Positions 9,904 through 21,545 are shown, counted from the stretch's first letter. The stretch is 64,000 nucleotides of DNA from Succinivibrio dextrinosolvens (GCF_900116345.1 NZ_FPAH01000009.1:29896-93895); one strand, 5' to 3'. Numbers and translations are program-made. Notes: generated by a model not told the origin, from the sequence alone.

Positions 9904-11001
9904 TTGATAATAAAACAATACATATTTAAAGATATTCTGAAGGTACAGACTGTAACGCTTGTGGTTCTGCTTTCTGTATTTCTTTGCCAGACAGTTATTA
10001 AGATCTTAGGTCAGGCTGCAACTGGAAGTATTCCTATTGGAGTTGTTTCTGAGATGATTATTTACTCATTACCATCCATTGGCTTTATTCTTTTGCCAAT
10101 GAGTCTTTATGTCGGAATCATTGTCTCTCTATCAAGAATGTCTTCTGACTCGGAAATGGTGGTAATGCGTTCATGCGGCCTTTCTGGTGTGTCTTTCATG
10201 AAGATTTGCATGGTACTTTCTTTAATAACAGCAACTGTGACTGCATTGAATTGCTTGTATTTTATGCCAACATCAAATCTGGCTAAGAATGCGCTTTCTG
10301 ATTCTTCAAAGAATAACCCTAGGTATTTACCGATTGAAAGTGGAAAATTTACTGATTTTGGTGATTACACTATATATATTCACGATGTTAATGATATGAA
10401 TGGAGAGAAACAGCTTGGTCAGGTTTTTGTTATTAGGACATTAAAATCCAAAGCTCTTTTCTCTACTGACTTTGAATTCCTGAATGCAACATCAGGACAC
10501 ATGTCAAAGGATAGAAGTGGAACTCAATGGATTGTTTTGGAAAAAGGTTCTCTTTATAGGTCAGATGGACTTTCAGCTGAATTAGAAAAGGTTGATTTCA
10601 ATACCTTGTCTATTCCTGTTCCATATGAATCAGATGAAGATGCTATAGATGATTCTCTTGAGAGTATTCCTACTATTGACCTCATTAAGTCTGTGTCAAA
10701 TGCAGCAAAGATTGAATTGCAGTGGAGAATTGCTCCCATTTTTGCGTGCTTTATTTTTTCAATTATGGCGGTTCCTTTGTCAATGATTAACCCTAGACAG
10801 GGAAAATTTGCAAGATTAGGCCCTGCAATCATCCTTTTCGTATGTTACTACTTGGCTCTTTTATCTGTTAGAAATCTTTTAAATTCTGAAAAGTTCCCTT
10901 TATATCCAGGAATGTATATTGTTCCACTGATATTTACGATCTTTGTTCTGATTCCTTTGAATATTGACCGTAACTTTTTAATAAGAAAAAGAAATAAATA
11001 A
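9904..11001 (+). CDS. lptF: LPS export ABC transporter permease LptF
   Basis: LptF and LptG form the membrane part of the LptB2FG transporter that extracts LPS from the inner membrane. This 365-aa protein has the family layout: three N-terminal membrane helices (to about residue 125), a periplasmic beta-jellyroll of about 150 residues, and three C-terminal helices. Conserved blocks include the LPMSLYVGIIVSLSRM region and the SEMVVMRSCGLS coupling segment. The start is a TTG at 9904, supported by AGGA (9893-9896) 7 bases upstream. It follows holB closely. Its partner lptG is not next but 1.3 kb away, beyond an oppositely transcribed AraC gene. Confidence 0.9.
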   Translation: MIIKQYIFKDILKVQTVTLVVLLSVFLCQTVIKILGQAATGSIPIGVVSEMIIYSLPSIGFILLPMSLYVGIIVSLSRMSSDSEMVVMRSCGLSGVSFMKICMVLSLITATVTALNCLYFMPTSNLAKNALSDSSKNNPRYLPIESGKFTDFGDYTIYIHDVNDMNGEKQLGQVFVIRTLKSKALFSTDFEFLNATSGHMSKDRSGTQWIVLEKGSLYRSDGLSAELEKVDFNTLSIPVPYESDEDAIDDSLESIPTIDLIKSVSNAAKIELQWRIAPIFACFIFSIMAVPLSMINPRQGKFARLGPAIILFVCYYLALLSVRNLLNSEKFPLYPGMYIVPLIFTIFVLIPLNIDRNFLIRKRNK

Positions 11002-11021
11002 AGGCGACTGTAAAGTCGCCT
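11002..11021 (-). terminator. Hairpin between lptF and the AraC-type gene
   Basis: A perfect 8-bp stem (AGGCGACT/AGTCGCCT) with a 4-base loop. The minus-strand side is followed by T-rich sequence, so it most likely ends the AraC-type gene and may also slow lptF transcripts. Confidence 0.65.
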
Positions 11022-11041
11022 ATAAGGATAGTTGTCGTAAT

Positions 11042-11920
11042 TTATTTTTCAAAATGATTTGGGATGCTTTCTCTAAAATCTCTTGGAGATGCTCCCTTGA
11101 ATCTTCTGAACAACTTAGTGAAGTAGCAAGGATCTTTAAAGCCACATCTTGAAGCCACTTCGTTGATACTGTCTGTAGAAATTGCAAGTTCAATTGCTGC
11201 GGCTTCAATTCTGAACATATTCACAAATTCCATAGGTCTAAGATCTGTTAGTTCCTTAAAGAATTTGCAGAAATACTTCTCTGATAACTCAACTGCATTT
11301 GCCAACTCTTCAAGCGTCACTTCTCTACGGTAGTTATCACATATGTACTTGTAGATAACAGTAGACTTAATGTAGTACTTGTAATATCTGTTTATTAGAT
11401 CTCTATCGTAAATCTTGCAGCTGCTTAATTTTGTTGCTTCTCCGAACAGTTCTAATACCTTTGCTGTGGCAATAATTCCAGAACACATTTCATTGGAGTT
11501 GACTGCTTTGGTTAATTCTTCTGCAATAGCAGTTACTGTTTTATTATCTTGATAACTGTAGTAAAGACTGATCTCAATCTGATGGGTAATGATTTTCTTA
11601 ATAAGAGAATAATGACTCTGACTGAGGTCAAAAAGTTCTCTTAAGCTGAAAGCTACAGACTCGAACTTTGTTCCTTTTTCTAGCGGATATAGTGCATGTA
11701 CACAGTTTTCCGGAACAATAGCAAAGTCTCCTTTTTTCAGTACGAAAGGATTTGAGTTAATGGAAATACTCACACTTCCTTCGATAACTCTGAAAATCTG
11801 CTGCCCCTCATGATAATGAAAAGGTACGACAAAATCGTCCTCATCACTGTCATAGCGGAAATAGGTGAATGGTGAATCAATTGTTCGTTCTTTTAAAGCA
11901 ATTGGTAATTTTAGTGTCAT
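11042..11920 (-). CDS. AraC-family transcriptional regulator
   Basis: The 292-aa protein has an N-terminal cupin-type sensor domain (about residues 20-95, with HYHEGQQIFRV and a GDFAIVPENCVHALYP strand) and a C-terminal double helix-turn-helix (about 190-285: TLEELANAVELSEKYFCKFF, then INEVASRCGFKDPCYFTKLF and FRRFKGASPRDFRE). This is the layout of AraC/XylS activators of sugar metabolism. The inducer cannot be told. It is encoded against lptF and lptG and sits between them. A 20-bp palindrome (12017-12036) lies upstream and could be its own operator. No metabolic target gene is adjacent, so it may act at a distance. Confidence 0.88.
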   Translation of the reverse strand: MTLKLPIALKERTIDSPFTYFRYDSDEDDFVVPFHYHEGQQIFRVIEGSVSISINSNPFVLKKGDFAIVPENCVHALYPLEKGTKFESVAFSLRELFDLSQSHYSLIKKIITHQIEISLYYSYQDNKTVTAIAEELTKAVNSNEMCSGIIATAKVLELFGEATKLSSCKIYDRDLINRYYKYYIKSTVIYKYICDNYRREVTLEELANAVELSEKYFCKFFKELTDLRPMEFVNMFRIEAAAIELAISTDSINEVASRCGFKDPCYFTKLFRRFKGASPRDFRESIPNHFEK

Positions 11921-12323
11921 TTTTTATTTTCTTTATAATTACTTGTCCATTTATGTGACAAATTATAAAACAATGCTGCATGGATTTTTAGAATTTTTTA
12001 CAAAAGGTGTTTTTTTATATTCATTATTATGAATATTGTCGCATTTTGGGTTAAATAAATTTTTACTCTTTTATAAAATGGCTTTTTTTTAAGAATTATT
12101 CATAATCTAAAAATGTAAATATTTGTTAAAGATATTATCTTATTGTTACTTTTTTTATATTTTTACTGTACAAATTGCGTTAATCTGTTCAATTTATTTT
12201 GAAATATATAACAACAATAAAATTAAAAGTGAATATTTTTAAAACCATCATAATTATGACTGTTCAATATCTTAATATTGCTTGTATGGTAGAATTAAAT
12301 CAGTTTTTGCATGGAATGATTTT
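11921..12323. other. AT-rich intergenic region with a perfect palindrome
   Basis: This 403-base gap holds the divergent promoters of the AraC-type gene and lptG. A palindrome ATATTCAT-N4-ATGAATAT lies at 12017-12036. An extended -10 element (TG-N-TAGAAT, 12287-12295) precedes the lptG start by about 28 bases. No open frame with coding character is visible. Confidence 0.55.
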
Positions 12324-13388
12324 ATGTACGGAATATTAGATAGATACATCGGAAAAAATATAGTTTTTTCTGTATTATTTGTTTCAGTCTGCTTAGCTCT
12401 GTTTGCTAGTCTTATTAATCTTGTTGATTCATTAAGATTTATCGGCAGAGGTGATATTGATTTTGGTTTTGTCCTTTTATATACCTGCTATAGATTCCCG
12501 ATTGTTTTTGTTCAGTTTTTCCCTGTCTCAATTCTTATTGGCGGAGTTATTGGACTGGGTATGATGGCAAGAAATTCTGAGATTATTATTATTCAGTCCA
12601 TTGGCTTATCTAAACTAAGTATTGGTATATCCTGCTTTAAAAGTTTAATCCCTTTAATTTTAGTTGTTGTTTTTTTGTCAGAAACATTTGTTCCAAAATT
12701 GGATAAGTTTGCTGAGGGAGAGTATTACCGTCGTTCATCTGGAACAGGTCTCGCTTTTACAACAAGTGGAGCTTGGATTAAAGAGGGCAATATTTTTATC
12801 AGTGTCAGTGCAATGGTAAATAGAAAAACTATTGCAGGTGTATCTAAATATGAATATGAAGGTACAAAATTAAAATCCTTTGCAACAGCTTTAACTGGTA
12901 ATTATGTTGATAACCACTGGGTTATGGAAGATGTGGTTGAGCAGATTATTAACGATGATGGGGTTGTTTATAATAAATATAAAAACCAGAATTGGCCTTT
13001 AAGAGTAAATCTTGAACGAATTGAGATCCTGAATGAAATCTCAGATAAACTTTCTGCCATACAACTACACGATTACATAAACTATATTGAGCAGAACGGT
13101 GTTGATTCATCGCGATATCGTCTTTCTTTTTATAATAAGCTCCTAGCTCCTGTTATTATGCTGGTAATGCTTCTATTGGCTTTATCAACAATCTTTGGTC
13201 CATTAAGATCAATGAATATGGGAACAAGAATTCTGTCCGGTATTGCGTTGGGATTTGGTTATTATGTTTTAAACCAGATTGTAGCGCCATTCTCAATTGT
13301 TTACGGTGTTCCCCCAATTATAGGCGCAACCTTTGCGTCTGCCGTTTTTTTAGCTCTTGCTGTATACCTGTTGAAGAGAAAGACCTAA
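12324..13388 (+). CDS. lptG: LPS export ABC transporter permease LptG
   Basis: This is the partner of LptF in the LptB2FG LPS exporter. The 354-aa protein has the typical N-terminus MYGILDRYIGKNI, three helices, a periplasmic jellyroll domain (about 130-265) and three C-terminal helices, with conserved LINLVDSLRFIGRG and ARNSEIIIIQSIGLSKL blocks. I place the start at the ATG at 12324, since homologues begin with M-x-x-LDRYI; an in-frame start 14 codons earlier would add an unconserved tail. Unlike the usual lptF-lptG operon, it has its own promoter region and is separated from lptF by a gene on the other strand. Confidence 0.92.
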   Translation: MYGILDRYIGKNIVFSVLFVSVCLALFASLINLVDSLRFIGRGDIDFGFVLLYTCYRFPIVFVQFFPVSILIGGVIGLGMMARNSEIIIIQSIGLSKLSIGISCFKSLIPLILVVVFLSETFVPKLDKFAEGEYYRRSSGTGLAFTTSGAWIKEGNIFISVSAMVNRKTIAGVSKYEYEGTKLKSFATALTGNYVDNHWVMEDVVEQIINDDGVVYNKYKNQNWPLRVNLERIEILNEISDKLSAIQLHDYINYIEQNGVDSSRYRLSFYNKLLAPVIMLVMLLLALSTIFGPLRSMNMGTRILSGIALGFGYYVLNQIVAPFSIVYGVPPIIGATFASAVFLALAVYLLKRKT

Positions 13389-13426
13389 TTCACTGTTAAT
13401 ATAACTATCATTTGGTTTTGTTTGAA

Positions 13427-13491
13427 TTCAAGCTATTTCCATATGATCAATGAAGAGAGCAAATGCTCAGATTTTTATTGAAATAGCTGAA
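13427..13491. repeat. Nested inverted repeat upstream of tRNA-Leu
   Basis: Arms TTC-A-AGCTATTTC (13427-13439) and GAAATAGCTGAA (13480-13491) pair over 12 bp with one bulged A. Between them is a smaller hairpin, GAGC-AAAT-GCTC (13457-13468). T-rich sequence follows the right arm, so it may end lptG transcripts; the right arm also overlaps the -35 of the next promoter. Confidence 0.5.
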
Positions 13492-13506
13492 TTTTTAATG
13501 TAATAT
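13478..13506 (+). promoter_or_regulatory. Sigma-70 promoter of tRNA-Leu
   Basis: TTGAAA and TAATAT are separated by 17 bases, 44 bases before the mature tRNA. Confidence 0.6.
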
Positions 13507-13550
13507 TAGCGAGTTACTTAGTACTACCTATCAAATTTTCAAATCTTCAT

Positions 13551-13637
13551 GCCGAAGTGGCGGAATTGGTAGACGCAGCGGATTCAAAATCCGCCGCCCT
13601 TAAAAGCGTATGGGTTCGAGTCCCATCTTCGGCACCA
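13551..13637 (+). tRNA. tRNA-Leu (CAA)
   Basis: The 87-base gene has the GCCGAAG acceptor stem paired with CTTCGGC, the long variable arm of class II tRNAs, TTCGAGT in the T loop and an encoded CCA. The anticodon loop TTCAAAA gives anticodon CAA, reading UUG leucine codons. Confidence 0.97.
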
Positions 13638-13707
13638 AATCTAATAATTTTCTCTAAGCTAGAATTCTTTTGTATTCAGTAAGATGAATTGTGTTTCATG
13701 GAAGGTT

Positions 13708-13735
13708 GGACGATAAGAGAATCTCAATATCGTCC
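13708..13735. other. Unassigned hairpin downstream of tRNA-Leu
   Basis: GGACGATA and TATCGTCC form a perfect 8-bp stem around an inner GAG/CTC. Neither side has a T run, so it is not a standard terminator. It lies in the 123-base gap between tRNA-Leu and the TSCPD gene. Confidence 0.45.
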
Positions 13736-13760
13736 ATAATACGGCCCTTTTGGGAAAGGA

Positions 13761-14015
13761 TTAGTTTGTGCTTGTCTTTAAGGCTTCCTCAAGGGCATAT
13801 GTCAGCTGATCTGCACATGAGGTTCCCTTGTTTCTGCATTCATTCCCTCTTAACAATTCAATTATTTCCTTCGCATTCTTGCCTAGAACAAGTCTGCGGA
13901 TTGCTTTAAGATTACCATCGCAACCACCAAGAAAATTTACATCTTCAATTGTATTTCCATTTAGTTGAACAAAGATCTTCTTACAGCAGGTGCCGTGAGT
14001 TGTGTATTCAAACAT
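13761..14015 (-). CDS. TSCPD-domain protein (TIGR03905-like)
   Basis: The 84-aa protein matches what I know of the small TSCPD family: THGTCCKKIFVQLNGNTIEDVNFLGGCDGNLKAI and the closing GTSCADQLTYALEEAL segment, with conserved cysteines C10, C11, C29 and two more near residues 60 and 67. The domain is related to the C-terminal zinc-binding part of B12-dependent ribonucleotide reductases and its role as a free-standing protein is not established. It lies 8 bases after the nitroreductase gene on the same strand, so the two are probably co-transcribed. Such free-standing proteins are most familiar to me from anaerobic Firmicutes, so acquisition by transfer is possible. Confidence 0.8.
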   Translation of the reverse strand: MFEYTTHGTCCKKIFVQLNGNTIEDVNFLGGCDGNLKAIRRLVLGKNAKEIIELLRGNECRNKGTSCADQLTYALEEALKTSTN

Positions 14016-14023
14016 TTATATAC

Positions 14024-14668
14024 CTAATCAATTGATGAAAAAACTTCATCAGAATTTAATCGTGATTTTGGTCTATCGGCATTAGAATCGTTGTCTGCTC
14101 GATAACCCAGAGCGACGATCATAACAGATTTTAAGTTCTTATTCTTCAGATTAAGAATATCATCTGTCTTATCAAAGTCCATTCCTTCGATTGGAGTACT
14201 GTCAATTCCCTTTGAGGCTGCTGCATATAGAAGAGCACTCATTGCAATATAGGTCTGCTTAGCGGTCCATTGCGAGAAATCCCCTTGGTCCTCATGCATA
14301 TGTGCAAAAATTTTTCTGTGAGAATCTACAGTGTCTCTGATTTCTGACTTAGGGTATCTTCCATCCTTATCTTCTTTTTGTGTAATTGCACTTAACTCCT
14401 GATCGGTCATTTTAGTTTTAGAACAGAGCACAACAAAATGGGAACAATCCTGAATCCTTGGAATATTGAAGTCAGGAATCGCTGGTAGAATTTTTTCTTT
14501 CGCATTTTGTGTAGAACCTACGTAGAAATGCCATGGCTGAATATTTACTGCAGAAGGGGCCAGTCTGAGCACTTCCAGCAAATCCTTCATATCTTTATCT
14601 GAAATTTTTCTTGTTGGATTGTAGTGTTTTGTTGTGTAGCGTTGCTTTGAAATATCAAGAAAATCCAT
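14024..14668 (-). CDS. NAD(P)H nitroreductase, NfsB-like
   Basis: This is an FMN-dependent oxidoreductase of the nitroreductase family (214 aa) that reduces nitro compounds or quinones with NAD(P)H. The FMN-binding start RYTTKHYNPTRKIS (family RxSxRxF-type), the LRLAPSAVNIQPWHFYVG block and the C-terminal VMIVALGYRADND GYR motif are visible; AASKGIDSTPIEGMD matches NfsB. I chose the ATG at 14668 because GGAG lies 7 bases upstream on the minus strand and homologues begin MDxLxxxKxRYxTK. It probably forms a two-gene unit with the TSCPD gene. Confidence 0.88.
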   Translation of the reverse strand: MDFLDISKQRYTTKHYNPTRKISDKDMKDLLEVLRLAPSAVNIQPWHFYVGSTQNAKEKILPAIPDFNIPRIQDCSHFVVLCSKTKMTDQELSAITQKEDKDGRYPKSEIRDTVDSHRKIFAHMHEDQGDFSQWTAKQTYIAMSALLYAAASKGIDSTPIEGMDFDKTDDILNLKNKNLKSVMIVALGYRADNDSNADRPKSRLNSDEVFSSID

Positions 14669-14793
14669 AATTATCTCCAAAGTTGATTGCATTTCTTTAT
14701 TAATATTTTTGATATTTTATTACAAAAAATTGGTAAATAATTATTGTATCTTGAGAGAAATTATTAGTTTTTTTGATGCGTATCACTATTTAT

Positions 14794-14807
14794 TGTAAAC
14801 GTTTACA
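14794..14807. promoter_or_regulatory. LacI/GalR-type operator before galM
   Basis: TGTAAACGTTTACA is a perfect 14-bp palindrome with the central CG typical of LacI/GalR-family operators. It sits 21 bases before a TATAAT at 14828-14833 and 96 bases before the galM start. Confidence 0.65.
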
Positions 14808-14827
14808 TAAATTAGAAGTTTTCTGTT

Positions 14828-14833
14828 TATAAT
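14828..14833 (+). promoter_or_regulatory. -10 element of galM
   Basis: A perfect TATAAT about 70 bases before the galM ATG. The -35 is weak, and the GalR-type palindrome lies just upstream, where it could block polymerase. Confidence 0.5.
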
Positions 14834-14902
14834 GCATTCTGTATGTAAAAAAAGAATATAAAAATATTCACAATAATTAGACAGTATTATAAGGAATACA
14901 AA

Positions 14903-15925
14903 ATGAGCGAACAGTATTCAGTTAATCCAAATCTGGAAACAATCTCAAATTCTAAGGGCATGTCTGTTACCGTAATGGACTGGGGTGCAACCATCATCTC
15001 CTGTAAGGTTCCTGTAAAGGGTGAGTCTTCAAGAGAAGTTGTATTAGGTCTTGAGGATCCTGCTGACTGGTCAAAACAGAGCTGCTTCTTTAACGCAACT
15101 ATTGGAAGATTTGCAAATAGAATTGCAAATTCAGAATTTGAAATTGACGGTAAGAAGTATAAGTTAAACTCAGGTGCAAAACACTGTCTTCATGGTGGTG
15201 TTGATGGCTTTGACAAGAGACGTTTCACTCTGCAGTCAAAATCTGCAAGCTCATTAACCTATACTCTGCATTCTCCTGACGGAGATATGGGGTTCCCTGG
15301 TAATTTCGATCTAACTGTAGTTTATACAGTCTCAGAGGAGAATGAACTGAAGATTGAATACGTTGGAAAGTGTGATGCCAAGTGCTATGCATGTATCACT
15401 AATCATGCCTATTTTAATCTGAACGGTGTTAACAGTTCTGTTCTAAATCATACTGTTAAGATGGATTCAACAGAATTTCTTCCATTAGATGACACCTCAA
15501 TTCCTACCGGAGAAGTAAGAAAAGTTGCAGGTGGAGCTTTCGATTTCACCTCAGAGAAAACCTTAGCTCGTGATTTCAGAAAAGATGATCAGATGACTGC
15601 TGCTTTAGGTTATGACCATCCATTCCTGATTAAAGGTGACTTAAACAAGCCTTTCATTAAGCTTACATCTGATGACAGAAAGCTTTCTCTTGAAATGTTT
15701 ACTGATTATCCAGCATTCCAAATGTATACCGGAAATTATGTAAATCAGGGCGATAGTGCAATCAAGGCAAGAGATAACGGCTTAATTTACAAGGATCAGT
15801 GTGCTGTATGCATTGAACCTGAGTTCTACCCTGACTGTCCTCATCTTCCACAGTTTGCTGATTTAAATCCAGTTGTTACTCCAGAGAAGCCTCTGGTTAA
15901 GTCAATTATTTATAAATTCAGCTAA
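14903..15925 (+). CDS. galM: Aldose 1-epimerase (mutarotase)
   Basis: GalM interconverts the alpha and beta anomers of galactose and glucose at the entry of the Leloir pathway. The 340-aa protein shows the family motifs: NRIANSEFEIDGKKYKL, the histidine pair region HCLHGG and NHAYFNLNG (catalytic His), and CIEPEFYPDCPH carrying the catalytic glutamate. Length fits GalM of E. coli (346 aa). No other gal gene is in the window, but a GalR-like palindrome precedes it, suggesting control together with galactose genes elsewhere. A hairpin at 15938-15965 follows. Confidence 0.93.
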   Translation: MSEQYSVNPNLETISNSKGMSVTVMDWGATIISCKVPVKGESSREVVLGLEDPADWSKQSCFFNATIGRFANRIANSEFEIDGKKYKLNSGAKHCLHGGVDGFDKRRFTLQSKSASSLTYTLHSPDGDMGFPGNFDLTVVYTVSEENELKIEYVGKCDAKCYACITNHAYFNLNGVNSSVLNHTVKMDSTEFLPLDDTSIPTGEVRKVAGGAFDFTSEKTLARDFRKDDQMTAALGYDHPFLIKGDLNKPFIKLTSDDRKLSLEMFTDYPAFQMYTGNYVNQGDSAIKARDNGLIYKDQCAVCIEPEFYPDCPHLPQFADLNPVVTPEKPLVKSIIYKFS

Positions 15926-15937
15926 TTTTTATGTATG

Positions 15938-15965
15938 CAGGATCTATATCCAACTGTAGATCCTG
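15938..15965 (+). terminator. Hairpin after galM
   Basis: CAGGATCTA and TAGATCCTG form a perfect 9-bp stem with a 10-base loop just after galM. There is no strong T run, so termination strength is uncertain. Confidence 0.45.
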
Positions 15966-15995
15966 TAAAATGTATGCCTAAGACTGAGGTAAAAA

Positions 15996-16757
15996 ATGGT
16001 TTTAGACATATATTTCTTTATTATTGTCTGTCCTCTCGTTTTTCTGGCTGGATTTATTGATGCAGTCGGAGGCGGTGGCGGATTTATATCTCTTCCTGCA
16101 TATCTTTTATCTGGACTTCCTCCTCATCTGGCTTTGGGAACAAACAAGCTCTCAAGCACCATGGGTACCTTTCTTGCGACTTTACGATACGCAAAACTTG
16201 GTTATATCCGATATAAAGATGCTGCTGTTGCAGTTATTTTTGCTATTCTTGGATCATCCATCGGAGCCGAACTAGCTTTGTGGATCTCCGATATGGTTCT
16301 TAAGATAACTATCATGGTTATTCTGCCTTTAACCGCTTTTTATCTTTTAAGATATCGAAAGTTTGGTGAGCCAGATCAGAGCAAATACAGCAGACTGTAT
16401 GTAATCTCAACCTGTGCTGCTATTGCTTTCTTTGTGGGTATTTACGATGGAATCTATGGTCCTGGTACAGGAACGTTTCTTTTGCTTGGCTTCTGTTCTT
16501 TTGCAAAGTATTCTGTGCAGAATGCCAACGGTTTGACGAAGGCTATTAATCTGACCACTAATATAGCGGCTTTATCTGTGTTTGTAAGCCACGGTTCCGT
16601 TATTTTATATATGGGATTTATTGCAGGCCTGTTTAATATTGCAGGAAATTATGTCGGCTGTTCGTTCTTTGTAAGAAAGGGAATGAAGGGAACAAAGCTG
16701 ATAATGCTATTTGTAATTATTCTATTTGAAGCCAGGCTCTGCTGGGATTTTCTCTAA
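15996..16757 (+). CDS. TSUP (TauE/SafE) family membrane permease, YfcA-like
   Basis: The 253-aa protein is almost wholly hydrophobic, with seven to eight predicted membrane helices. It carries the duplicated family motif: GFIDAVGGGGGFISLP near residue 20 and GIYDGIYGPGTGTFLL near residue 152, and the LGTNKLSSTMGT segment. TSUP proteins are thought to move small sulfur-containing or organic anions across the inner membrane; the substrate here cannot be told. A GAGG Shine-Dalgarno precedes the ATG. It follows galM after a hairpin. A second, distinct TSUP gene lies at 31351-32274. Confidence 0.85.
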   Translation: MVLDIYFFIIVCPLVFLAGFIDAVGGGGGFISLPAYLLSGLPPHLALGTNKLSSTMGTFLATLRYAKLGYIRYKDAAVAVIFAILGSSIGAELALWISDMVLKITIMVILPLTAFYLLRYRKFGEPDQSKYSRLYVISTCAAIAFFVGIYDGIYGPGTGTFLLLGFCSFAKYSVQNANGLTKAINLTTNIAALSVFVSHGSVILYMGFIAGLFNIAGNYVGCSFFVRKGMKGTKLIMLFVIILFEARLCWDFL

Positions 16758-16762
16758 TAGAA

Positions 16763-16788
16763 ATTCAGCACCAGATGAGGTGCTGAAT
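16763..16788. terminator. Terminator hairpin between the TSUP gene and leuD
   Basis: ATTCAGCACC and GGTGCTGAAT form a perfect 10-bp stem with a 6-base loop between convergent genes, so it may serve both. Confidence 0.65.
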
Positions 16789-16799
16789 TAAGAGTTGTT

Positions 16800-17414
16800 C
16801 TACTTGGTTCCGTGAGCCATCCATACTGGCATTCTTGACTCGTATTCGCTGATTTCCTTTTCATGCTGCAGGGTTAGAGAAATAGCATCCAAACCTTCCA
16901 ACATACAGTGTCTGCGGAAAGGATCTAGCTCAAATGAAAAGTGTAGCTCTCCACATGTAACTGTCATATCCTCAAGCGAGATGGTTATTTCTGTTCCTGG
17001 TTTCTTTTGAAGAACCTTAAATATCTCATCCACCTCCTGTGCTGTCAGTTTCAGTGGCAGAAGTCCATTTCCCAGAGAGTTGTTGTAGAAAATATCTGCA
17101 AATGAAGGAGCTATAACAGCTCTAAAACCATATCCCATCAGAGCCCATGGCGCATGTTCTCTTGAAGATCCATTTCCAAAGTTGTCTCTTGCAACCAGAA
17201 TAGTTGCACCTTTAAATTCTGGCTTATTCAGATTAAATTCTGGATTAGGCTGTTTTTCCTCGTCATCAAGGTATCGCCAGTCGTGGAAAAGATGTGCTCC
17301 AAAGCCATTTCTGTCCACAGCTAGAAGAAATTGCTTAGGAATAATCTGGTCAGTATCAATATTTGCTGAGTCTAGTGGAACTGCAACGCCGGTATGAACT
17401 GTAAATTTCTGCAT
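16800..17414 (-). CDS. leuD: 3-isopropylmalate dehydratase small subunit
   Basis: LeuD is the swivel subunit of isopropylmalate isomerase, the second step of leucine synthesis. The 204-aa protein has the family blocks [38 protein letters not shown] (substrate-recognition loop) and [12 protein letters not shown]. It is the last gene of leuABCD; GGAGG sits 7 bases before the start, and leuC ends 9 bases upstream. Confidence 0.96.
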   Translation of the reverse strand: MQKFTVHTGVAVPLDSANIDTDQIIPKQFLLAVDRNGFGAHLFHDWRYLDDEEKQPNPEFNLNKPEFKGATILVARDNFGNGSSREHAPWALMGYGFRAVIAPSFADIFYNNSLGNGLLPLKLTAQEVDEIFKVLQKKPGTEITISLEDMTVTCGELHFSFELDPFRRHCMLEGLDAISLTLQHEKEISEYESRMPVWMAHGTK

Positions 17415-17423
17415 ATCTTCCTC

Positions 17424-18827
17424 CTAGATAAATTCTCTTACGTCAGCCAATGTACCTTTAATAGCACATGCCGCAGCGGTTGCAGGACTCATAAGATGGG
17501 TCTTAGAACCCTTACCCTGTCTACCTACGAAGTTTCGGTTTGAGGTAGAAGCTACACGAATTCCTGAAGGGGCTTTATCATCGTTCATGGCAAGACACAT
17601 CGAACATCCTGGTTGTCTCCACTCAAATCCAGCCTCGATAAAGATTTTATCAAGCCCTTCTGCTTCTGCCTGACGTTTAACCCATCCAGATCCTGGAACA
17701 GCAATAGCAAGCTGAATGTTTTTTGCAATCTTATGTCCTTTTAGGACTTTTGCTGCTTCTCTGAAATCCTCAAGTCTTCCATTTGTACATGAGCCTATAA
17801 AGACGTAGTCAACAGGAGTTCCTATGAGCTTATCTCCGCTTTTCAGTCCGATATAATCAAGGGCATCTTTACAGGATTTTGCTACAACCTGATCGGAGTA
17901 ATCAGCAGGATAAGGTACAGTTGAAGTGATAGGGGATCCCTGACCAGGATTTGTTCCCCAGGTTACAAATGGTTCAAGCTCTGATGCCTCAATGGTTACC
18001 TCTTTGTCAAATACTGCATCATCATCTGATTTTAAAGTCTTCCAGTACTCAACCGCCTTATCAAATTCATCTCCTTTAGGAGAGAACATTCTTCCCTTAA
18101 GATATTCAAAAGTTGTTTCATCTGGAGCAATCATGCCTGCTTTAGCTCCAAATTCAATGGCCATGTTGGAAAGTGTCATTCTTCCTTCCATGGATAAAGC
18201 TCTTACAGCCTCACCGCAGAATTCAACTGCATATCCGGTTCCTCCTGCAGTGGTAAGTTTGGCAATGATGGCAAGTATCAGATCTTTTGCATATACGCCT
18301 TTTTTAAGAGTGCCCTTACAGTTAATCTTCATGGTTTTAAGACGTCCCTGTTTCAAGGTCTGGGTTGCCATGACATGCTCAACTTCTGAGGTTCCGATAC
18401 CAAAGGCCAAAGCTCCGAATGCACCGTGAGTTGCTGTATGGGAATCTCCGCATACCAGTGTGGTACCTGGCAGGGTAAAGCCTGTCTGTGGTCCGATGAT
18501 ATGGACAACACCCTGATTATCATCTCCAAAGCCAAAGAATTTTACACCGAACTTTTCTGTGTTTCTTATTAGGGCTCGGATCTGTTCCTGGGCCATTGGA
18601 GAACATGCTTCGATGGACTGTTCTCGTGTGGAGATATCATGATCCATGGTTGCCAGATGTAAATCAGGTCTGTGAAGTTTTCTGCCAGAGTTTTCTATTC
18701 CTGAGAAGGCCTGAGGAGATGTAACTTCGTGAACAAGCTGTCTGTCAATATATAAGGTTGGTAACTCGCCTTTCTGTTCAAAGACAATATGGCTGTCATA
18801 AACCTTCTGATAAAGTGTCTTTCCCAT
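17424..18827 (-). CDS. leuC: 3-isopropylmalate dehydratase large subunit
   Basis: LeuC is the [4Fe-4S] aconitase-type subunit that, with LeuD, converts 2- to 3-isopropylmalate. The 467-aa protein shows the family start [13 protein letters not shown], the [26 protein letters not shown] block, and the three cluster cysteines in GSCTNGR and in CSMCLAMN near the C-terminus. Length matches the family (466 aa in E. coli). It lies 37 bases after leuB. Confidence 0.97.
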   Translation of the reverse strand: MGKTLYQKVYDSHIVFEQKGELPTLYIDRQLVHEVTSPQAFSGIENSGRKLHRPDLHLATMDHDISTREQSIEACSPMAQEQIRALIRNTEKFGVKFFGFGDDNQGVVHIIGPQTGFTLPGTTLVCGDSHTATHGAFGALAFGIGTSEVEHVMATQTLKQGRLKTMKINCKGTLKKGVYAKDLILAIIAKLTTAGGTGYAVEFCGEAVRALSMEGRMTLSNMAIEFGAKAGMIAPDETTFEYLKGRMFSPKGDEFDKAVEYWKTLKSDDDAVFDKEVTIEASELEPFVTWGTNPGQGSPITSTVPYPADYSDQVVAKSCKDALDYIGLKSGDKLIGTPVDYVFIGSCTNGRLEDFREAAKVLKGHKIAKNIQLAIAVPGSGWVKRQAEAEGLDKIFIEAGFEWRQPGCSMCLAMNDDKAPSGIRVASTSNRNFVGRQGKGSKTHLMSPATAAACAIKGTLADVREFI

Positions 18828-18864
18828 TTTAAAAACCTATGTGTTCTAATTTCTTTATAAGAGC

Positions 18865-21529
<2,665 letters not shown>

Positions 21530-21545
21530 ATTACCGTTCCTTATT

